Origin: Corallium rubrum
Taxonomy: Eukaryota; Cnidaria; Anthozoa; Scleralcyonacea; Coralliidae
Length of the DNA: 64,000 nt
Reading direction: 5' to 3'
Assembly (NCBI GenBank): GCA_964035015.1
Contig: OZ036011.1
Location: forward strand, 10,456,194-10,520,193
Shown here: piece after piece, positions 45,490 through 56,400 of the stretch
How positions within the stretch are numbered: the first letter of the stretch is position 1
Layout of the letters: each line of letters starts with the position of its first letter
Program-made: the position numbers and the translations under genes
The notes under the pieces: generated by a model
What the model was told of the DNA's origin: nothing
Database searches by the model: none
Seen by the model: only the letters and a program-made list of their open reading frames with translations

Positions 45490-46430
45490 TAGTATACCTT
45501 CAGCTTAGAGTTTGTATATAGTACTTTCAGCTTAGAGTTTGTAAAGTATTGTCAAATGAATTCTTGCTATACAAGCTGTCGTTAGTTAGTATAGTACTTT
45601 CAGCTTAGAGTTTGTAAATTATTGTCAATTCTTGCTGTACAAGCTGTCGTTAGTTAGTGTATGTACTCTCAGCTTGGAGTTTGTAATGTTTTAGTTCTTT
45701 CTGTACAAGCTGTCATTAGTTAGTGTAGTACATTTAGCTTGGAGTTTGTATGTTTTGTTAGTTCTTGCTGTACGAGCTGTCGTTAGTTAGTGTATGTACT
45801 CTCAGCTTGGAGTTTGTAATGTTTTAGTTCTTTCTGTACAAGCTGTCATTAGTTAGTGTAGTACATTTAGCTTGGAGTTTGTATGTTTTGTTAGTTCTTG
45901 CTGTACGAGCTGTCGTTAGTTATTATAGTACTCTCAGCTTGGAGTTTGTAATGTTTTAGTTCTTTCTGTGCAAGCTGTCGTTAGTATAGTACTTTCAGCT
46001 TGGAGTTTGTAATGATTTAGTTCTTGCTCTACAAGCTGTCGTTAGTTAGTATAGTACTTTCAGCTTGGAGTTTGTAATGTTTTGTTAATTCTTGTTGTAC
46101 AAGCTGTCGTTAGTTAGTATAGTACTTTCAGCTTGGAGTTTGTAGTGTTTTGTTAGTTCTTGCTGTAGAAGCTGTCGTTAGTTAGTATAGTACTTTCAGC
46201 TTGGAGTTTGTAATGATTTAGTTCTTGCTCTACAAGCTGTCGTTAGTTAGTGTATAGTACTTTCAGCTTGGAGTATGTAATGTTTTGTTAGTTCTTGCTG
46301 TACAAGCTGTTGTTAGTTAGTATAGTACTTTCAGCTTGAAGTTTGTAATGTTTTGTTAGTTCTTTCTGTACAAGCTGTCGTTAGTTAGTGTATAGTACTT
46401 TCAGCTTGGAGTATGTAATGTTTGGTTCTT
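45490..46430. repeat. Minisatellite of about 66-bp units, about 15 copies
   Basis: Each unit has AGTACTTTCAGCTTGGAGTT, TGTAATGTTTTGTTAGTTC, TTGCTGTACAAGCTGTCG and TTAGTTAGT. A two-unit block is itself duplicated (about 45658-45790 and 45790-45920). It starts about 560 bases upstream of the gene C ATG. Confidence 0.92.
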
Positions 46431-46544
46431 TGTTAGCTAATTTACCTAGTTCTAGTTGACCTCTAGATGACTATAGTGACTCATGTCCACTCGATTTCAA
46501 GTATGACTATACACTTTGTGTGTAAATATGTATATTCAACTCTT

Positions 46545-46655
46545 TCTCGGCGGCATTCGACTCTCAATCAAGTCTTATATATTTTACTCTGGCTAACACC
46601 AGACGGTTCTACTGATTGTCACATGGAAAATCTACAGACGGGAAAGAGTCAAGAA
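46545..46655. mobile_element. Short hairpin MITE, copy
   Basis: The arms AACTCTTTCTCGGC and GACGGGAAAGAGTC enclose TTTACTCTGGCTAACACCAGACGG. Confidence 0.65.
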
Positions 46656-46767
46656 AAGTTTAGTGATATATTGTTTGGCATGTCAATTGCTTTTCTGGGT
46701 TGCACGCAAGAGACTTGTAAACCTCGTTGCATACATTATGAGTGCTCAAGTTCTTATTGGTACATCT

Positions 46768-46930
46768 GACGCACCCCTGTGAGCCCCACCAAACACTCAT
46801 GCATCCCTGTGAACCCCTCCAAACACTCAAGCATCCCTGTGAACCCTACCGAACACGCACGCACCCCTGTGAGCCCTACCGAAGACTAGCTTATTCGCCC
46901 CCTGTGAGCCCCACCAAACAGTCATGCAAT
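46768..46930. repeat. 30-bp minisatellite, about 5 units
   Basis: GCACCCCTGTGAGCCCCACC then AAACACTCAT, repeated with substitutions. The open frame across it is Pro/His/Cys-rich and repeat-derived. Confidence 0.85.
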
Positions 46931-47169
46931 CCTATATATGGAAAACACAAGTGGACAGAAGTGTTTTTTCTTGGGAAAAGAATTCTTTGTTTTTAACTCA
47001 TTGTACTGCATTACTAAAATTACTATTATAGTTCATGAGCATAGTCACTCTACATCTAGGTACATATCTTTAAGTTGTATATGTGCATGGTAGCCGAGTG
47101 TTGTTTTTGTTTTGCACTATATCTGCAATCTTGGGTATTATAAGCGTTACTAGAGGTATTTAAGCGTAT

Positions 47170-47275
47170 GAGAGCAAAGTGAAAAGATGGTAAACTGCGG
47201 GGAATAGTTTTGATAATGAAATACTGACGTTTCAAGGGCAGCCCAATGCATCAGAGTAAAATGTGAGTGTGTTAG
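47170..47275 (-). repeat. CGAAACGTCAG repeat, single copy
   Basis: GAGCAAAGTGAAAAGATGG, GTTTTGATAATGAAATACTG and ATCAGAGTAAAATG are the reverse complement of the 27450 array unit. Confidence 0.7.
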
Positions 47276-47702
47276 AATAGAGCGGAAAAGACCAATAGGA
47301 GAAGGTTAACATCCTTTACAGGTGCGAAGAGTGACGGGCTCGTATGCTGTGTTGAAACGACTGGTACAGGTCATGCAGATAAAGGCAGTATAGTCTTCAT
47401 AGACGAAGTTGTCCTGAGGCAGATCACCACAGAGAGAAAGATCTGCACTCCCTTGCATATAGGGGGATTGCTTTCGCTTTCATTGGGGGTGCGGGACCAG
47501 GGCTTGGAAATCGTTGCTTTAGGATATCTTGTCATTACTTAACAAAGAAGATTTTGTTACTGCAATGACACAAATATAAAGAACAACAATTTCAGTATAT
47601 TTATTTGATGATGCTATAAATATATATTTGTGTATATGACTTTTTACTTTACGTTTCTTTATTGCGAGAACAATATAGAATTATAAGCTATTTATATTTT
47701 AA

Positions 47703-48223
47703 AGTGCTTATATCACTTGTGGGGTTTTAGTGTATTTGAATAGAGCAAAACAAATTAGTTAATAAGTTATTTTGCCATTTCTGATTTAGTCAAATAGTTC
47801 CTGACATATTGGCTTCTGAACATGCCAATTTTCAAAAATTTCCGTCGTTCATTTTAACACCTTGGGGGTCTGGGACTCATGAACGAGTCAATTCAAAACA
47901 ACTACGTTTCGGCTTATTGATTCACAAAAGCACATATATTTGACTGAAAAATCGAAATGTCGAGCTCAACACCCGTTTTCCAGTAAGCAAGAGAGTTCAT
48001 ATTATCATTCCAACTAAGAAGACGGTCGTCTTAGGTTACTGAGTCCCAGGCCCCCGTGCTTAAAAATGAACGACGGAAATTTTTGGCGAAAGGCCTAAAT
48101 TGGCATGTTTAAAGGCCTATATCTCAGAAACTATTAAACTAAATCAAAAACGGCAAAAGAACTTATTAACTAACTTTTTGATCTATTTCAATACGTTAAA
48201 ACCCCACAAGTGATATAAGCACT
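47703..48223. mobile_element. Fold-back element with TTAA target sites (521 bp)
   Basis: It starts AGTGCTTATATCACTTGTGG and ends in the complement CCACAAGTGATATAAGCACT. TTAA lies immediately outside (47699-47702 and 48224-48227). The long arms also pair through AATTTCCGTCGTTCATTTT and CCTGGGACT-type blocks. Termini and target match the element at 24398. Confidence 0.8.
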
Positions 48224-48735
48224 TTAAACAAATATATATGAGCTGAAAATAAATATACAAGTTTAATACAAAAATACGAATTGTGAATTTAAAAGCATCA
48301 GCATGTGTTTATAATAATAAGTGGAATTAGGAACTACTTAGTATTTAGAAATAGGATATACAATGGCATAAAATTTCTCTTCTATTTATACTCAGGTAAA
48401 ATGTATTGAATATCCGAAATAATCGGTAAAATGTTTTTACGTTATTTAGATGCATATTCATTTGTTAAGCTTCAATCCGAGAATAATTCATTGGGACACT
48501 AAAGCATCAATTAACTTCCTTCTTGCTTATTGCACTATCGTGGGATAAATAACGTTGCTTTACCCCTCCCCCACCAATCAATGTTGATTTCCAGGTGACA
48601 CTTCTGAGTCCTAACAAACAAAAATTTGGTCACAACCTTGATCGGAGGGGGAAGGGGAGGGCACATTTTAATGATGAATCGCGTGCGCACAGAAGTCTCT
48701 TGACATACGCTGTGTCCCAATGTAATTATTCCACG

Positions 48736-48938
48736 ATTGTTGGTTCTTATATGTCGCCGATGGTCGTCGATCGTCGGCGATTTGTGATTTAGATGCATGT
48801 TAAAACGGGAAGTGCAGCAGCGTGTCAAGTAATAAAGAACAATGCAGAAAAGCAGTGCTTTTATTCTTTTACTTAACATGCATCTAAATCATGGGTCGGC
48901 GACGATCGGCGACCATCGACGACATATGAGAACCAGGC
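48736..48938. mobile_element. Palindromic element, arms of about 65 bp
   Basis: TGGTTCTTATATGTCGCCGA and TGATTTAGATGCATGTTA are mirrored by TAACATGCATCTAAATCA and TCGACGACATATGAGAACCA around about 70 bases. Confidence 0.8.
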
Positions 48939-49449
48939 TGAAGCAAGATTTTGGCTTGCGTTGTATAATTCTTTGCATATATACACTTCGGTTTTTCGTA
49001 TTGTATATGTTATACCTTATGCATGATTTATATCTAGAATTTGAGGGAGAAATATAAAAAATAACACTTTTCCGAGTTCTATATAGTTTAATCTTATTAA
49101 TTTATTAACTATTTTCTTAAGTATATGGTCCAATATTGCCAGCTATATTGCATAGTCATGCATGGTATGTATGCATATATATACATATACACGCTTTTTA
49201 TAAAACAGTACGTGGATATTAAGTTTGTTATTTCTTTATTTTTAAATTTTACGCACACCCTTGACACGCTTCTTTCTCAACAACAATTTATTTCTCAGAC
49301 TTTTTTTTGTGTAAATAAATACATTTTTTTACAGCTAATACAATTTGATTTAACTTAATTGCTTCTTTTGTATTCAGAACAAATGTTCCTCATACGGTAT
49401 TTCAGAATAATATCCGTGATATGTCTATGTATGTGTTTTGACTTTTTTA

Positions 49450-49769
49450 GTTTAATCTAGATATTCAATACTCTATATATACATTTCTTTTTTGCTTTTT
49501 GTATAAGTACTGATTTTACGGATCAGAAACCGTAGCGCTAACGACAGACTATAGATTTTATCGGTCCTTATAAATTCTCTATATTTCATGTTCCTTGTAT
49601 ATGTGTATAGTTTGACCTAGATATTCAATACTATATATATACATTTCTTTTTTCTTTTTCCAATTGTTGAGAATTCGGATTAAAAACCTTAGCGCTATCG
49701 ACAGACTATAGATATAACAGACACAGTTCTTAAATTCTCTGTATATTTAACTGTTCCTCATATATGTAT
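49450..49769. repeat. 160-bp tandem duplication in the gene D 3' flank
   Basis: Copy 1 (49450-49609) and copy 2 (49610-49769) share CTAGATATTCAATACT, TATATATACATTTCTTTTTT, ACGACAGACTATAGAT and TTAAATTCTCT-type blocks with clear divergence. Copy 2 stops about 3 bases from the gene D stop codon, so both copies should lie in the 3' UTR. The minus-strand ATTAAA at 49451-49456 is a possible poly(A) signal. Confidence 0.8.
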
Positions 49770-49772
49770 CTC

Positions 49773-50813
49773 TCAGATTCGTAGAAATAATTCTCCCCTC
49801 GTTCGGTTAGTTGACGTGGCTGGGACCAGTCTGTCTACTGTTGGAAAAACTTGATGATGCTGTTCTCCTTCGAACAAACCTGGTGTCTTCTGAAACAAGT
49901 TGGAAGGGAAGTAGGAGAGGCCTTTTCCAAACTCGTGACGACCCGCCATGGCTGTTATTGGCCGTTGAAGTGCACTATATTGGTCAAGAAGCCGGGAAGA
50001 TGGTTCCCGAAGACTTCCCGTTGGTAGACTCGAAACAACGTTCTTGTTTGTTTCTTCTAACCGTAGACCACCGTGTTGAGCAGCTTCGGTCAATAGACTC
50101 GAGAATAATCGCTTGTTGTTGTCAAGGGTTTCGGTGACTGACAAATACTGATTAATTCCCGCAGCACTTGGCGAGAACTGCGATGGAATGGTACGATATG
50201 AGTCTTGTTTAACAGTCATTGGTAACGACACAGCAGCCGCTTGTAAAGCCAAACTATCGTAATTCCAAGATGGGGTTGGAAACCTTGGCTCAACGCTTTG
50301 ACTTTTCATTATTTCTTCGCCAACCTTTCGCGATAGTTCGTGAGTAATGGAAACCTTTCGCGGAACACTTGGGCTTGTGCTTATTCTTGTTTCGTCTGCC
50401 ATGTTCCTTGCTTTCTTTGACTTCTTTTTCGGCTGGTACTTGTAATCGGGGTGTTCGCTACGGTGTTTACGCCGTAGTCTTTCGGCTTCTTCAATGAACG
50501 GTTGTTTCTCTTTCTCGTCCAACATCTTCCAGAGTTGACCCAAGATCTTACTCAGCTTTCTGTAGCTTAAATTCGGATACTGCAATGCCAGTTCTTTTCT
50601 CGCGGCGCGAGCGTAGACCATGAACGCGTTCATCGGTCGTTTCACATGCTCGCTTTTCTCCTCGCTCGCGTGTCCACTACTCTCTGGCGGCGCGTGTTTT
50701 AAACTTAGGTCGGTCTTCTCAATGACTTGATTCACAGTTTTTGAAATAGCAGCGTGTAACTTTGAGTTACTGCTCAGGGATTCTGTATAAGAAACATTCG
50801 GTTTGTCCTCCAT
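49773..50813 (-). CDS. SoxE-like: SoxE-like HMG-box transcription factor (gene D)
   Basis: A 346-residue, intron-free nuclear DNA-binding protein on the same strand as gene C, about 4.8 kb away. Residues 18-38 (KLHAAISKTVNQVIEKTDL) are the dimerisation-like segment, nearest to gene C and likewise without the Trp. Residues 57-127 are the HMG box ([51 protein letters not shown]), followed by PKKKSKK. It shares with gene C the SYRK motif and the WxMLD segment, supporting a local duplication. It has Tyr for the SOX Trp, as in all four genes. The Ser/Leu-rich tail includes FPSNLFQKTPGLF, loosely like the gene C RPNIF segment. The start context is good (AAAATGG); the stop is TGA. No clear TATA box is seen; an octamer, an AP-1 site and a CCAAT box lie upstream. 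Confidence 0.93.
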   Translation of the reverse strand: MEDKPNVSYTESLSSNSKLHAAISKTVNQVIEKTDLSLKHAPPESSGHASEEKSEHVKRPMNAFMVYARAARKELALQYPNLSYRKLSKILGQLWKMLDEKEKQPFIEEAERLRRKHRSEHPDYKYQPKKKSKKARNMADETRISTSPSVPRKVSITHELSRKVGEEIMKSQSVEPRFPTPSWNYDSLALQAAAVSLPMTVKQDSYRTIPSQFSPSAAGINQYLSVTETLDNNKRLFSSLLTEAAQHGGLRLEETNKNVVSSLPTGSLREPSSRLLDQYSALQRPITAMAGRHEFGKGLSYFPSNLFQKTPGLFEGEQHHQVFPTVDRLVPATSTNRTRGELFLRI

Positions 50814-50902
50814 TTTCGATCTTTCTCTATACTAGGAAGCTAGTTCGTTCACCGATTGCCTCTGTCATATGATGTTTGTCATGCTGGCAAAACCATCTCT
50901 TA

Positions 50903-50963
50903 TGAGTCAGTACGGCTTCTACAAATATTTGCATTTAGCTGCTGCTAAACCGTCTGCGATTGG
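50903..50963 (-). promoter_or_regulatory. Candidate promoter-proximal cluster of gene D (AP-1, octamer, CCAAT)
   Basis: Within 61 bases lie TGAGTCA (50903-50909), the POU octamer ATGCAAAT on the gene strand (50927-50934) and CCAAT on the gene strand (50959-50963), 90-150 bases before the ATG. Each is an exact consensus; function is untested. Confidence 0.45.
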
Positions 50964-50969
50964 ACAAGT

Positions 50970-52400
50970 CAACGGAAGTAATTGAACGCCTTGGAAGTTA
51001 GTAAAAGAAAGGGAAGAAGCACTCTAAAAATATCAAGTGTTATTTTTCCTGATGGATGTCACTAAATAACACCAATGTAGCTAAGGAACGTGTTCATATT
51101 CCAAACCTTTAGTCTTTAAAGCTTTTTTTTTTCATAGATTTTTTAGATATGGTGAAAGAAATCGATTCTCTTTTGGAATTTTGTTTAAGAAAACCCCCCA
51201 GACAATAATAGTTTGTTTGTTAGAAATGTTAATTGTATCAATGTTGAGATGTTATTGCTTCGAGACATGCACCCAACCCCTTAAATATACAGCTGTACAT
51301 GCATGTACAGAAAAAACTATACAGCATAATTGATTATAAGTTTTCTTAAGCAAAAATATGTTGGTTTATAAACATCGATATATTTCTCATATATAAATGT
51401 GTTGAATGACTTAACTGCAAGGAAAATTAGAAAGATCAGTGAAGGTCAAAGATAGCTATATAATAACATGTTACTGGATCCGTTAGTGAAAGGAGCCTTT
51501 GTTCTCTTTCAACTGGATTCCTCTTTCTGGCAACCGTCTAGTATATTGATTAAAGAACGATCACTGACTATCTCGTTTCCGCTGTAACCATTAAGTATCC
51601 ACCAAGTGGGCTAGAAAAGTGCTATATTGCAATTTACGTTTATACCCTAATGTATATGTAAAAGCAAAACGACAGCAAAACTCAAAGTATAACAAACTTA
51701 TTACTTTGTAATAGCTGTGTTCTTCATCTTATTCATATAACACTTTTTTTCTTTTTTATATCTGTTTCAACTTCACTGAGAGTATTTTAAAGATTAATGA
51801 GACCCAATATATATTTTTGTAAAGCTCTTTATTTCCTTTTATTCACTTGTTTAAGTGTTTTGAACTTCTTTAATATAGAAAGCAGTTTGTTTTTGTAATA
51901 TCTATATTTATATACAGGCGTGTCTACAAAGGTTGAACACAATAGTAGCGTTCTGGGTGGCTTGTGGTTCCACTGGAGTTACCAGACCTTATTGTGTGTG
52001 TATTTAGGAAAAGTCTCATTTCACACGATCTCTTAAATCGCACAAAGAAGTACGTTTTACTTGCTCCGCCTTTTTCCCTATCTAGCGTTGAAAAACAGTG
52101 AAAAACAGCTTTTGAAATGTCTTTGTATTTCTTTGACGAAACGTCTTGAAAAACTAACCGGCTACGACCAAATAGGCCATCTTTGTTCCCGATGTTTATT
52201 ATCAGGCAGCTTTCTTTGTACATTGCGAACAATAACAATTCAGTCACAACATAATATATGATATATACAGATATTAATATAACTTCAATATAACTGAATT
52301 AATCTTAAGACTAATAGTTATTTTCTTGTTTGCTTTTGTTTTTGGAGAAGCTAGCTCAGTAAATGAAATAGCATTAAGTAATAGAAAGTATAAGCATTAA
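50970..52400. other. No recognisable gene
   Basis: AT-rich sequence upstream of gene D. A 107-codon minus-strand frame at 51924-52247 has no recognisable motif, no family resemblance and no clear promoter. Confidence 0.4.
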
Positions 52401-52403
52401 TTC

Positions 52404-52625
52404 TTTGAAAACATTAATTCTTTGAAAGTTTTCATGGCGATAATGTAATATAAATAAGTTTTGTGGGAACACCACGTAAAATATTTCTTTGCTAAGCTTT
52501 CGGCCTGTTGACTCAGGCCTTCATCAGAGCAATGATGAAGGCCTGACGAAGGCCTGAGTCAACAGGCCGAAAGCTTAGCAAAGAAATATTTTACGTGGTG
52601 TTTCCACAAAACGTAATTATATAAA
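52404..52625. mobile_element. Palindromic MITE (AAGCTTTCGGCCTG family), near-perfect copy 3
   Basis: Arms of about 80 bp, GTGGGAACACCACGTAAAAT ... GCCTGTTGACTCAGGCCTTC and their complement, meet around ATCAGAGCAATGATGAAGG. It is the cleanest copy of the family. Confidence 0.85.
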
Positions 52626-52801
52626 GTATAAACAAATTAATGATATATAGTAGACTATGTGTTGTTTTCTAAAGAAATATACATATATATATATATATTG
52701 AACGATTAAACCTTAATAGCTTCATGATCATTTGGTTAATTGTCTTTAAGTGATAAGCAGTGTTATTTATGTTTCTTTCTTTCTACTTTGGAACAGTTAT
52801 T

Positions 52802-52902
52802 TTAACCCTCTCAACCCTGAATTCCCTTTTAGTATTTTACTCTGGCTAACTCCAGACGATTTTACTCGTCATTGGGAGGCCGCTATGGTTGAAAGGGTTA
52901 AC
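52802..52902. mobile_element. Short hairpin MITE, best-preserved copy
   Basis: The outer arms TTAACCCTCTCAACC and GGTTGAAAGGGTTAA pair at 14 of 15 positions. The inner hairpin is TCTGGCTAACTCCAGA. Length 101 bp. Confidence 0.8.
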
Positions 52903-53142
52903 TTATTAAATAAATACCTATTTGGATTTAAAGCACGAGATATTGATAAACAGAAAACATGGCGCCATTTTTATAGGTGTATTATATCTGTAGCTGTATG
53001 TATTGGGAGATAGATAGACAGATTTAAAACATGAAGCGATAGCCGAGTGTTTTATAGATTTGATTAGACAAAACACGTACTGCGAATGTTTTAAATAGCT
53101 TCGAAACGACCCCATTTGGTAAGCTTATTAGGTAAGTTTATT

Positions 53143-53495
53143 CGAGCACCGATGGCGTGTGCTGTTAGGGCGCTGCCTCTCAACCAATAGTTAAGCCCAG
53201 TTAGACGAGGTTAGTACTTGGATGGGTGACCGTCTGGGAATATAACCCTGTTCTCGAGTTTGAGACTCACGTGAGTAGAGTTTAGTTGGTCTCTCCTGTG
53301 CTTCGAGGGTTTTTCACCGGGTTCTCCGGTTTTCCTCCCTCCGCAAAACCAACACCTAGGTCTTAGCTGTAATTCGTGAGCCGATATGTGTCGTATGGCG
53401 GCTGCCTGAGCACCTTTAATATGCCTTCGACTCTGCCATGTCAAAGAATTATTGTAAGGCGCATTGAAAACCTTAAAGCTGAATCTGCGCGGTAT
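53143..53495 (+). mobile_element. 5S/tRNA chimeric SINE, full length
   Basis: A tRNA-like start (GGCGTGTGCTGTTAGGGCGC), the 5S-like middle (GTTAAGCCCAG, GGTTAGTACTTGGATGGGTG), the body (CTCTCCTGTGCTTCGAGGG, CCGGTTTTCCTCCCTCC) and a 3' end GGCGCATTGAAAACC ... GCGCGGTATAAATA lead into the (ATT)n tail. Confidence 0.85.
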
Positions 53496-53612
<117 letters not shown>

Positions 53613-53960
53613 TATATAATTTTGAAAACAACGTTGTCTAAGCCGAGAAAATCAAAGCTAAAGTTTATGTAAACCAGTAGGATTTCTTATCAGAAGTTTA
53701 CATATTTACTCTTTATATGAACTCTCTGTACATACTCGCCCTTCCTCGATTTGTGAAAAGCATTATATGTCAAAATGGCAGTACTTGGCTTATTCAATAT
53801 TGGAATCCGTTTTTCGTTTTAATATTACCTTGTACATTTTATTAGTACTATTTTTTATTGAATGTTTAGTTTTATGAATAATTTAACTTTATATTGAAAT
53901 TTTTTTGAGAGGTTCAAGCGTACACAGAAGTGAGAAGGCGTGTATATATATGGCGCGATA

Positions 53961-54234
53961 TATAGAGGATATTACATGGTAGTGCGAAGATATGGATTTT
54001 ATCTTCCAGTGGTGAAAACAATGCTTTTTTTCTCATAGCGAATGAGTAAAATATCGTTTTTACCACGAGAAGATAAAATTCATATCTTCAAGCCAGCGTG
54101 TAATTTTCTTTTTATTATATAGATTCAATGCAAAAAGAGGTAAAATTCTTAATGACGTCATCGATATCTTCACTAGTGAGGATATGGAAAATACGACACT
54201 GTATATTTTCTAATAAAACACTCGCATCTATATA
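53961..54234 (-). mobile_element. MITE with ATATCTTCACTAGTGAGGATAT-type motif, copy 2
   Basis: It matches the 5434 copy in reverse: GCGAAGATATGGATTTTATC, ACCACGAGAAGATAAAATTC, TTAATGACGTCATCGATATC and AAAACACTCGCATCTATA. It is slightly longer, with an extra block near 54030. Confidence 0.75.
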
Positions 54235-54542
54235 ATAAAGAAACATATAGTCAGGCCACTATGAAAAAGAACTTTGTCGTAAAGCTGTTTTATTTCATTA
54301 ATTCGCTGAATGTTTTCATGCTAACAAATTATCATACTATGCGAGAATATATATTTGTGGTAATGCTACATTTTTAATATTTATTGCTGAGTCAAGAGCT
54401 CAGCAGTAACAATAAAATGGTATTAGGAAAAAGTTATTTTTTTGGCTTCAGACTGGCATTTTGTCTTAATCTAAAGTATATGAACCTTTTAATTTAGAAC
54501 TGATCTGTGGTTAGGATTAGATTGATAGGATTAGATTAGAAT

Positions 54543-54900
54543 GGGGAGCACGGGTGGCGTGTGCTGTTAGCGCGCTGCCTCTCACCAAAAAGTTAAGCCC
54601 GGTTAGACGGGGTTAGTATTTGGATGTGTGACCGCTTGGGAATGACCCGTTGTCAGGCTTGGACTCATGTGAGTAGAGTTGTAGTTGATCTCTCCTGTGC
54701 TTCGAGGGTTTTTCGCCGGGTTCTCCGGTTTTCCTCCCTCCATAAAATCAACACCTAACATCTTAGCAGTGATCCGTGGTCTAAACTGTGTCATATGGCG
54801 GCTGCTTGGAGCGCCTTTGATATGCCTCGACACGGCCACGTTGATCTGCGTCCTTCGCAATTCAGCCGCTGGCTGCAAGAAAGGATGATTAGCCACCCAG
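54543..54900 (+). mobile_element. 5S/tRNA chimeric SINE
   Basis: GGGGAGCACGGGTGGCGTGT, GTTAAGCCCGG, GGTTAGTATTTGGATGTGTG and the body CGGGTTCTCCGGTTTTCCTCC. The 3' end is CGCAATTCAGCCGCTGGC and differs from the (ATT)n-tailed copy; it matches the fragment at 34480. A degenerate TTAGGG-like tract follows at about 54912-54965. Confidence 0.8.
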
Positions 54901-55435
54901 TTCTTTATCCTTCTTAAGTTAGGGTTAGAGCTGGGGTGAGGGTTGGAGTTGGAAGGGTTAGTATTACTAAAATGATAAACTATTTCAATGTCATTGTGAA
55001 GCAAACCAACTATTTCTCTTCCGTTTTCTTACTGTACATATTTCTCACTATTATACAGTTTCATTTCGTTCTCAAACTTCGGTAGTGCTTCCTTCTCCTT
55101 CATTCATATACAGTGTCCGCCATCATCCCTACACAACATGCTTACGTTTATGTATAGGATTCGCGTCCTCGGGGCTGTATATAGCATAAATCCCGACGTT
55201 CGAGGGCTTTATCCGACTTATTTCATGATTAAGGAGGTTTTCCAACGAACGTTTGTCTATTTTTTCCACCTTGGACAAAGATTTTCGTAGTTTTTTCTTC
55301 ATTTCTTATCTAATTAGTATTCATAGTGCTATATGTTATATACAGCCCGCGGTACATCCAAGAAAACCGACTCAATCATGAAATAAGTGTATATATTGTA
55401 GTGTAAGCACTAAGAAAACGTTTTCTGTATTGAGT

Positions 55436-55735
55436 GATATTGGGCATTTCACTCGATTACATAGCATGTTCTAAGGATTTTGGGTGCAGGAAAATTCGAG
55501 TGTAGAATATATACATTTTAAGACCAAACCGGGACCAGTTGCGACAAATGCAACTCACACAGGCCTTCTGACAGGAATCGAACCCACGACCTTGCGATTC
55601 TAGTGCAATGGTCTGACCACTGAGCCACGGAGGGCGTTGCCGAGAGCTTGATCGCGAGTTCTGTATATATAATAAGGTGGTAATGCCAGGAGAGAATTGG
55701 GTATACTAAGTGATACTGGGCATTTCACTCGATTA
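55436..55735 (-). mobile_element. SINE-A, full copy between direct repeats
   Basis: The same minus-strand head and body as at 20622, with a few changes (GGTTCGATTCC B box). The block GGGCATTTCACTCGATTACAT occurs directly repeated at both ends (about 55442 and 55717). Confidence 0.82.
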
Positions 55736-55779
55736 CATTGTCTGTATTAATCCATCGAATTATATATAGAAAACGTTTA

Positions 55780-55876
55780 GAGAGCTTTTCTGTCCGAGGG
55801 CTTTTCCAGAGGTGAATAAAATCATCTGGCGCGTTAGCCAGAATAAAATACTAAACCGATTCGAACAGGAAAGAGT
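55780..55876. mobile_element. Short hairpin MITE, copy
   Basis: The arms GCTTTTCTGTCCG and CGAACAGGAAAGAG enclose TCTGGCGCGTTAGCCAGA. Confidence 0.7.
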
Positions 55877-55999
55877 TAGAGAGATCTTGAAGGAGGAATT
55901 CGAAGGGCAAAAATTTCACCGGTCATTTCTTCCAGTCAAAATGTATTTTAAAGAGTTCACTCTTCATGCAGTTTGCTCTGTCTTTTTTGTTGTTGTTAT

Positions 56000-56400
56000 T
56001 CTTGTCTATTCTCTCTTGCAGACAAACTTGACCTTAACACAGATACTCTTTCTTTATTTAAATCAGTTATGCTTAAGTATTATTTTTTATCGTTGGTAAT
56101 TTCTTATAACTGTGAAGACCCTCGCACGTTTAAAACAATTTGTCTCAAATGCAACTCTGTTCGGAGTCTCACTGACCCAATTTCTTGTTGTATGTAATTA
56201 TGTAATACTTATAATGTACTGTGATTTTATTGTTCATAGTTATCTCTCTATATCCTTTGTATGTTTAGGGCCCACAGTAATTGGCTAACGCTGTTGTGGT
56301 TCCCCTGCCATTGTTAAACCTGCTGTTATTTATATGTTTATTTCTATGTATGTTACATATGGAAGTTAATAAAATAAAAATAAAATAAAAATAAAATATT
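56000..56400 (+). mobile_element. Non-LTR retrotransposon (LINE), 3'-terminal fragment
   Basis: The frame ending at 56197 reads LFKSVMLKYYFLSLVISYNC, then EDPRTFKTICLKCNS, then SLTDPISCCM and stop. The Cys pair and final CC match the fragment at 24177. The 3' UTR (CAGTAATTGGCTAACGCTGT) also matches, and the tail is AATAAAATAAAAATAAAAT. The upstream coding part is lost. Confidence 0.75.

Noticed and set aside
51924..52247. 107-codon minus-strand frame
   Set aside because: No recognisable domain, no promoter or poly(A) context, and length compatible with chance in this region.
53160..53240. 5S rRNA gene
   Set aside because: Only the 3' half resembles 5S rRNA. The 5' part is tRNA-like, and the unit continues into a SINE body and (ATT)n tail.
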